Positions 59,169 to 64,000 of a stretch of 64,000 bases of DNA are shown in pieces; the stretch's first letter is position 1; each line of letters starts with the position of its first letter. The DNA is from Pontibacter sp. HSC-14F20 (GTDB lineage: Bacteria; Bacteroidota; Bacteroidia; Cytophagales; Hymenobacteraceae), in the NCBI RefSeq assembly GCF_019599265.1, contig NZ_JAHZTC010000013.1, forward strand, positions 82,723 through 146,722. Reading direction: 5' to 3'. The notes beneath the pieces are model-generated. The model did no database searches, was not told the DNA's origin, and worked only from the letters and a program-made list of their open reading frames with translations. Both the position numbers and the translations under genes were made by a program.

Positions 59169-60161
59169 TTGTTACAGTTATAGGTTGTTTGTTTAGTCCT
59201 GGACAGATGCAGGAGCCAAAGAAGATCAATGCTGAAGATAATGAAATATTTAAGCTAATAAAAAGTTAAATCATATTTTAGCTATATTCTAAAAGCTATA
59301 GCTATAAGATGCTACAACCTATTTAAGGTGCCTGTATAAACAACAGCTACAAAAAGTAGCAGGTCCGATAAATAAGGATCAAACTAAATGATGTATTTAG
59401 GACATCTGTAAAATATAGCACTACCATTTATGTTGTAGCTGCGTGCCTTCTTTACAGAAACATAAATGCTGCACCCCAGTCTCTTGTATGGATTTCACTA
59501 AACTAAGTAATACCTGAAGATATATTGTAGATATGATTTTCCTACCCTCAGCAGTGAAGAGTCTATATCCAACAATGAGCCATTGTGGCTTTACTCAACA
59601 TTATTTCCAATTTTAATCTGAAAGCAGATGCATTACTTTACAAAATGAGCATGCCCAATCAGCCTTAGTTTCGTATTGAAATTGTGTTTGTGCCCAATGA
59701 AGACAACTTACTGGGATGTAACATTATGTCTCGGTACAAAGAGGGGCTAAACAATGATTTGGTTTAGGTCACATATCGTATTGCACATGAATATCCCGCT
59801 ATAGGAGTTACGTGATTAGGGTGCGGATATTGGTTTCGGTATGATAAGGATTTCTCTACACTGCTCATATGCCTGTAACCTTTTGTAACAGCCTTTTCCG
59901 TAGTAGGTGACGCACTTTTTCTTTACCGGTCTTCTGATAACATAACAGGCACAAATTATTAAACCGGATGACGGAAAATTTATCCGTTAATACTGCGGAA
60001 ATTATGCGGAAACTTTCGAATGCGGAGAGTAAGAAGTAGTGCAAATAAATTAATGTTTTGCTATATTTATAGCACCAGGTATGGCTGTAACAATTTGTAA
60101 CAGGTAACCGGAATGCTTAATTTATTTCCGCCTTCTCCATTCACTTAATACCAACACCCAC
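59169..60161. other. 993-base AT-rich spacer with start of the TGTAAC repeat zone
   Basis: No convincing gene was found on either strand. The left part is AT-rich with TAGCTAT-type repeats (59279-59310). The right part carries phased TGTAAC pairs at 59874-59889 and 60086-60101. Near 60055-60087 a TTTG-N21-TATGGCTG pair could be a weak promoter for the next gene, with the second TGTAAC pair overlapping its -7 box. The spacer may hold decayed sequence or the element's end. Confidence 0.5.
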
Positions 60162-60812
60162 ATGAAACTAATACACAAGTGGTGGATTCCGCAGCTTCTC
60201 TTCATTTGGGTTACTGTTGTCCTGGTCGCACTAGAGATTGCCGGAGTTAGCCTCAGCTACAATTGGTATGTGTTACTTGCAGCCGCTGTACTGATCCTAG
60301 TTTCCGTTCTCTATCTACTTTATTCCAGGCAATTGGTAAAAGCGGTAGCTGCCCTGGTATTTCCCTTACTGGCTACTTATATCGGAGTTATTTTAGTTTC
60401 CTTGTTGGCTTCATTTAGTATGCTCACAAAAGGACACACTAACACTTTGAACACCGCTTACTATAAAGCGGAATTTGAAAATCATACTCGGTCACCTTTT
60501 CCGCCCTCAGCCAGGTTTCTAGTAAATGATGAAACAGTACAGGGAGGCGGTGTTGAAAATGAGTTTGATGCCTATTGTTTGATACGTCTGCCAAAAGCGG
60601 AGTATCAGCAGTTGCTAACTCAAATCAGTGTAGACCCGGAATTTTCAAAAGATAATGCTGCACCGGATTTTAGCAGAACAGTACTGGCCGGAAAAGTAAA
60701 GGCGGCGGACTTTTCCGCTTCCTTTTCACATGATGATACAGGTTTTAGTTGGTATACGATCAGCTTTCATGAAGACGGAATACGCGTAGCCTTGAAGATC
60801 TCAACTTACTAA
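60162..60812 (+). CDS. Membrane protein of unknown function
   Basis: A 216-residue protein. Three hydrophobic segments lie in the first half (about 8-30, 36-54, 62-88). A soluble domain (about 95-216) contains YYKAEFENHTRSPFPPSARF, FDAYCLIRLPKAEYQQLLTQ and a strand-rich end SWYTISFHEDGIRVALKIS. I do not recognise the family. It is preceded by two phased TGTAAC pairs and followed 63 bases later by the SRAP gene, which also carries a TGTAAC group in front. Confidence 0.6.
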   Translation: MKLIHKWWIPQLLFIWVTVVLVALEIAGVSLSYNWYVLLAAAVLILVSVLYLLYSRQLVKAVAALVFPLLATYIGVILVSLLASFSMLTKGHTNTLNTAYYKAEFENHTRSPFPPSARFLVNDETVQGGGVENEFDAYCLIRLPKAEYQQLLTQISVDPEFSKDNAAPDFSRTVLAGKVKAADFSASFSHDDTGFSWYTISFHEDGIRVALKISTY

Positions 60813-60875
60813 GTAGCGGAATAAATATAAGGAGTGTTACAACTTGTAACAAAACGTAACAAATAATTAAGATAG

Positions 60876-61569
60876 ATGTGCGGCAGGTATTCCGTAGCCA
60901 TTACGGTAAAAGATAAAAACAACAAAGCTTCCCGGGTATCCCGACTGCTAGAGGAGTATAAGCTAGAAGCACAGTACAACGCCGCTCCTTCGCAGTTGTT
61001 ACCTGTTGTAACAGCAGATGAGCCGGACAAGATACAACTCTTTTCCTGGGGCTTACTACCGCATTGGTCAAAAGACAGTAAGCATGGAAATAAACCCATC
61101 GAATGCCCGTGCGGAAACGCTGCTGGAAAAGCCTAGCTTTCGTGAACTAGTCAGCCGCAGGCACTGCCTGGTTCCGGCAGACGGGTTTTATGAATGGCGG
61201 AAAACAGCTTCCGGAAAAGTACCCTACCGCTTCCTGTTAAAATGTGAAGAACTCTTCACTTTTGCCGGACTCTGGGATGAATGGGCGGATACGGAAACAG
61301 GCGAGCTGCAGCGGACTTTTACCATTATTACGACGGAAGCAAATGAGCTGGTTAAGCCAACGCACGACCGTATGCCGGTGATGCTTACTCCGGAAAAGGA
61401 AGCGGTTTGGTTGGGTGTAACAAAAGGTAACAATATGTTACAGCAATTCTTGCTGCCTTTTCCGGCAAAAGAAATGAAAAGTTATGCCGTGTCTGCACTT
61501 GTCAATTCTGTTTCCAATAAGTCCGCTAGTTTAATAAAGCAGGTGCCGGAACAGGGAAGTCTGTTTTAA
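60876..61569 (+). pseudogene. SRAP (YedK/HMCES-like) protein gene with a one-base frameshift
   Basis: SRAP proteins cross-link to abasic sites in single-stranded DNA through Cys2. The start MCGRYS is correct, with YNAAPSQLLPVV and FSWGLLPHWSKD following. At about 61101 one extra G breaks the frame: GNKPI in the first frame should continue as NARAETLLEKP, which is found in the next. The second part is intact, with PADGFYEWRK (active-site Glu) and PTHDRMPVML (active-site His). Removing one base would restore a 230-residue protein. It is a young pseudogene or a sequencing error. Confidence 0.85.
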
Positions 61570-61633
61570 GCTTGTAACAACTTGTTACTCATAACATCAA
61601 TACACTATTCATTTACTATATTTTTCACCTTTT

Positions 61634-62299
61634 ATGAGATCGAAATCTTTATTCCTCCTATCGCTGCTACTCCTACTGCTAACAGGCTGTGCGACTGATA
61701 AATCAAATGAAAAACAAGTTAGCGCTGTGGAAGCTACAACTCCTGAATTCAAAGACATTCCTTTCAGTGAAACCAAAAGCATCTACGAAGTACAAAAAGA
61801 AAACTTAGTGCTGGATAGCGCTTGTGAAACGGTAACCTTCCGTGGCAAGCAGTATGACTTGGGAATGCGTCAAAAGTCGGGAAAAGAGGTAAATTACTTT
61901 TACTGCGAGCCATCGTGGATGAAACTAGACAACAAAGTTGTGCTGAAGCTGGCTTACGGGGCGGAAGCACCTGGAGAAACGCTTTTAGTCTTTCTTGATC
62001 CTTCAAAAGGTCTTACCACAAAATTAGAACTACAAACAGGAGGGGAATATGACTACAAGTTTATTCACAAGCTGACAAATAATCACATGTTAGCAGCAGT
62101 TAATGGTACCCTTTATAACATTGACTTGGCTAGCGAGACCCTGCTGGAGCAGTATAAGTTGAAGTATCGTGACTTTGGCGATAAGACAAAGGAAATCCTT
62201 GTAAAGGATGCCTCCACAATTGAGGTTTTGCGCACCTATGAAGATGGCAGCGGGGAATTTGTAGAGAAATTTCACCCTGTAACAGCTCTAAAGCTTTAG
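61634..62299 (+). CDS. Lipoprotein of unknown function
   Basis: A 221-residue protein with a lipoprotein leader ending LLLLTGC (lipidated Cys about 20), a short Ser/Lys-rich tether and a beta-rich domain with YDLGMRQKSGKEVNYFYCEPSW and paired cysteines. It is preceded by the last phased pair TGTAAC/TGTTAC (61573-61588). No family is recognised. The DUF5715 gene start lies 2 bases after its stop, suggesting co-transcription. Confidence 0.65.
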   Translation: MRSKSLFLLSLLLLLLTGCATDKSNEKQVSAVEATTPEFKDIPFSETKSIYEVQKENLVLDSACETVTFRGKQYDLGMRQKSGKEVNYFYCEPSWMKLDNKVVLKLAYGAEAPGETLLVFLDPSKGLTTKLELQTGGEYDYKFIHKLTNNHMLAAVNGTLYNIDLASETLLEQYKLKYRDFGDKTKEILVKDASTIEVLRTYEDGSGEFVEKFHPVTALKL

Positions 62300-62301
62300 A
62301 T

Positions 62302-62966
62302 ATGAGGAAGTACAGGTATTTTTTTCACTCACTATCCTTGCTGTTGTTATCGCAAGCCTATTGGCTTTCCCATTCCGTTTCCAGATTAAAAGGAAAATAA
62401 GCTTTGTAGCGACCAAGTTCATAAGTAGATTTATTGGTTCCGATAGCAGTTGTAAAAATTGTGCTATGCTGTTTGATGATAATGTTGCAGTTCATGAGCA
62501 AGCGTATCAAACTGAAGGGATTCAGCCACAAGCGAGTGATACTGGTTTGGAAGTGCTTTTAACTAATGAAACCTTAGTAAAACTCCGATCAAGTCAATAT
62601 TACATTGTTAGGGACTTCAATTATTCTAAGCCTTACTTGTTGCCGAAGGCACAGGTATTTATTGATACTCTAGCTTATACTTACAGTATTGAATGCCAGG
62701 CAAGAGAGTTAGCATACTTCCCTTTCACCATTTCAAGCGGCACCCGCTCTGTTGCTTCAGTTGGAAAGTTAATGACCCAAAATAGCAACTCCATTAAAAA
62801 CAGCAGCCACTTAAAAGGAAAAACCTTTGATGTGAGCTATACAGCTTTCGGTGACAACAAGCCACAACTAAAAGCTTTTAGTTCTGCCCTTTATCAGTTG
62901 CGCAGAGTAGGAAAGTGTTATGTGAAGTATGAACGGAATGGTACGCTGCATATCACAGTCATCTAA
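62302..62966 (+). pseudogene. DUF5715 gene with a T-tract frameshift near its start
   Basis: From ATG 62302 the frame MRKYRYFF runs into seven T (62319-62325) and then a premature stop. With one more T it would continue as SLTILAVVIASLLAFPFRFQ, a membrane anchor, into the DUF5715-like domain (SSHLKGKTFDVSYTAFGD near 170, QLRRVGKCYVKYERNG near the end). The 62361 TTG could otherwise start a 201-residue version without the anchor. The shift may be phase variation, slippage or a homopolymer error. Function of DUF5715 is unknown; some resemble peptidoglycan-peptidase folds. Confidence 0.65.
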
Positions 62967-62977
62967 GGAGTTCTTTC

Positions 62978-63010
62978 GGTATAGGTGGTGATTTAAGCTC
63001 ACCCTATACC
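62978..63010. repeat. Inverted repeat built from the GGTATAGG word
   Basis: GGTATAGGTGGTGA (62978-62991) pairs with TCACCCTATACC (62999-63010) with a two-base bulge and a 7-base loop. It lies between the DUF5715 and lysozyme genes and is the first return of the chromosomal AGGTATAG-type word after the integrated segment. No T-tract follows. Confidence 0.5.
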
Positions 63011-63033
63011 TTACAGCACAATTGTAAATTAAA

Positions 63034-63600
63034 ATGAAGAAGGTTTATAAATGGATACTACTGTGCTTACTCTTATTTGTGTGCGCCGCTGTAGTTATTG
63101 CTTACTTGTTCTTAACTAATACAGCAGAAGTTACGATAGATAAGACGAAGTACCCTGTGACAGGAATAGATGTCTCTAACCACACCGGCAAGATTGACTT
63201 CACTCAGATTAAAGACCAAGGAGTGGACTTTGTGTTTGTAAAGGCTACGGAAGGCTCTAATTTTATAGACCAGAGCTTCGAGCGAAACTATAGCAATGCC
63301 CGCCGTGCTGAGATCCCTATAGGTGCTTATCACTTTTTCAGGTTTAACAAGAGTGGCAAGGACCAGGCAAAGCATTTTTTAAAGCATATCAAAGGAAAGA
63401 AGTTTGACATACCTTTGGTGCTGGACGTAGAGGAGTGGGGAAATCCTGGAGGCATCAAAAGAGAGACAGTAGTGGCAGAACTTCAGCATTTCATTGACGA
63501 AGTAGAAAAAGTGGTAAAGGAAGATGTGATGATTTATACCAATGAGAGTGGGTACAGGACATATATCAATGGAAACTTTGATACTAAGAGGCTGTTTTAA
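63034..63600 (+). pseudogene. GH25 lysozyme truncated by an insertion sequence
   Basis: The remaining 188 codons give an N-terminal membrane anchor (about 6-28), then a GH25 (Chalaropsis-type) muramidase domain: GIDVSNHTGKIDF with the first catalytic Asp, FVFVKATEGSNF, IPIGAYHFFRF and VLDVEEWGNPGG with the Asp/Glu pair. After about residue 185 (YINGNFDTK) the last residues and stop come from the IS end. Roughly 60 residues forming the last barrel strands are missing compared with the family. It is probably inactive. Confidence 0.85.
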
Positions 63601-64000
63601 TTTCCTTTATTTAGTTTGTTAAGCATAATGTGAATCATGGCCACTTTTATCATCGTCTCAGACGATTTGGTGGAGTACTCATAGTCCTTGGAGAGCCTGC
63701 GGTAAAGGTTGAGCCAGCCGAAGGTCCGCTCCACTATCCATCGCTTCGGTAAAGCTTCAAAGGCTTTCTTGTGGATCTTCTTCACTATCTCCAGCCTCCA
63801 GTTCAGGTGGCGGAAAGTGTTTTTCACCCACTCCCACATGGCAAGCCCGCCGTAGCCCTGGTCGGCAAAAAAGAGCCTCAGACGGCCGAAATCCGCCATC
63901 TTAGCTGCCGCCCTGCGCAGCAGCCACTGGGCTCCCTGCCGCTCGGCAACGTCTGCCCGGTGGACGATGAGCACGATCAACAGGCCCAGCGTGTCAACCA
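63588..64000 (-). mobile_element. IS5-family insertion sequence, left part (runs off the window)
   Basis: The likely terminal inverted repeat starts at 63588 with GAGGCTGTTTTAATTT, a form common to IS5-group ends. The sequence just outside ends in CTAA, compatible with a short target duplication (TA, TAA or CTAA). The other end lies outside the window, so the duplication cannot be checked. It disrupts the lysozyme gene. Confidence 0.8.
63597..64000 (-). CDS. IS5-family transposase, C-terminal part
   Basis: The C-terminal half of a DDE transposase, open to the window edge and extending beyond the ATG at 63980 (upstream residues VDTLGLLIVLIVH are typical of the family). It shows HRADVAERQGA, LFFADQGYGG with the second catalytic Asp, and PKRWIVERTFGWLNLYRRLS with the catalytic Glu. 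This matches the transposase DDE_Tnp_1-type domain of IS5 relatives. Its stop codon lies inside the terminal repeat. It catalyses cut-and-paste movement of the IS. Confidence 0.9.
   Translation of the reverse strand, partial: VDTLGLLIVLIVHRADVAERQGAQWLLRRAAAKMADFGRLRLFFADQGYGGLAMWEWVKNTFRHLNWRLEIVKKIHKKAFEALPKRWIVERTFGWLNLYRRLSKDYEYSTKSSETMIKVAMIHIMLNKLNKGN

Larger units (their letters stand above)
59874..61588 (+). repeat. Zone of TGTAAC/TGTTAC words phased at exactly 10 bp
   Basis: Six groups are seen: 59874-59889, 60086-60101, 60835-60860 (three words), 60997-61012, 61416-61441 (three words) and 61573-61588. Each step between words is exactly 10 bases (pattern TGTWAC, four bases, TGTWAC; two words begin C or G). 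Four groups lie upstream of gene starts and two lie inside the SRAP gene. It looks like a helically phased protein-binding array. Confidence 0.7.

Overview
The window is bacterial chromosome, most likely from the Bacteroidota, order Cytophagales, family Hymenobacteraceae (Pontibacter or a relative). This is inferred from Bacteroidota-type promoters (TTTG, about 20 bases, TAnnTTTG), the near absence of Shine-Dalgarno sites, Bacteroidota-typical families (DUF5686, DUF5690, DUF4833, DUF5715, AUR1-like PAP2, LytS/LytTR pairs, ABC permease-M1 fusions) and moderate GC. A striking genome-wide word, AGGTATAG/CTATACCT, is scattered through bases 1-54,400 in genes and spacers alike.

Layout. (1) 1-7,800: an inositol-lipid cluster (ino1, PgpA-like phosphatase, GtrA-like membrane protein, DUF5686 outer-membrane protein, CDP-alcohol phosphatidyltransferase, DUF4833 protein, AUR1-like PAP2 enzyme, HAD phosphatase). 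Together these can make inositol phosphate, attach it to CDP-diacylglycerol, dephosphorylate it to phosphatidylinositol and pass the head group to ceramide. (2) 8,200-16,300: an EF-hand lipoprotein, then an ABC ATPase, a giant ABC-permease/M1-aminopeptidase fusion and a LytS/LytTR two-component pair. (3) 16,357-24,200: purL, a TlpA-like thioredoxin, a Mug DNA glycosylase and small unknowns. (4) 24,391-30,861: a TetR regulator with an apparent operator and an RND efflux operon (TolC, adaptor, AcrB-type pump). (5) 31,000-34,400: small membrane proteins. (6) 34,600-42,600: a run of quinone, flavin and dioxygenase genes, with a wrecked class III nucleotide cyclase at 40,997-41,485. (7) 42,673-50,131: AraC regulator, catB, catC, catA, enol-lactonase, fused 3-oxoacid CoA-transferase, pcaF thiolase and TetR, a complete catechol ortho-cleavage (beta-ketoadipate) operon. 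(8) 50,211-54,386: AraC, DUF417, EamA exporter and a DUF937-OmpA protein.

From about 54,500 the character changes. A tyrosine integrase (broken by one in-frame TGA) is followed by five 10-bp tandem repeats, an excisionase-like HTH protein, a DnaD-like replication protein, a DnaC-like ATPase and small proteins: an integrated replicative element. The AGGTATAG word almost disappears here. Between 59.87 and 61.59 kb a second word takes over: TGTAAC/TGTTAC in pairs or triplets spaced exactly 10 bp, mostly just upstream of genes. This segment holds a membrane protein, a frameshifted SRAP (YedK/HMCES) gene and a lipoprotein gene, and is followed by a DUF5715 gene with a T-tract frameshift and a GH25 lysozyme gene cut by an IS5-family insertion that runs off the end.

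The most novel signals are the two iterated DNA words (one chromosomal, one confined to the acquired segment), the decaying replicative element, and the inositol-lipid cluster with its unassigned membrane partners. All identifications come from reading the sequence; no database search was run.
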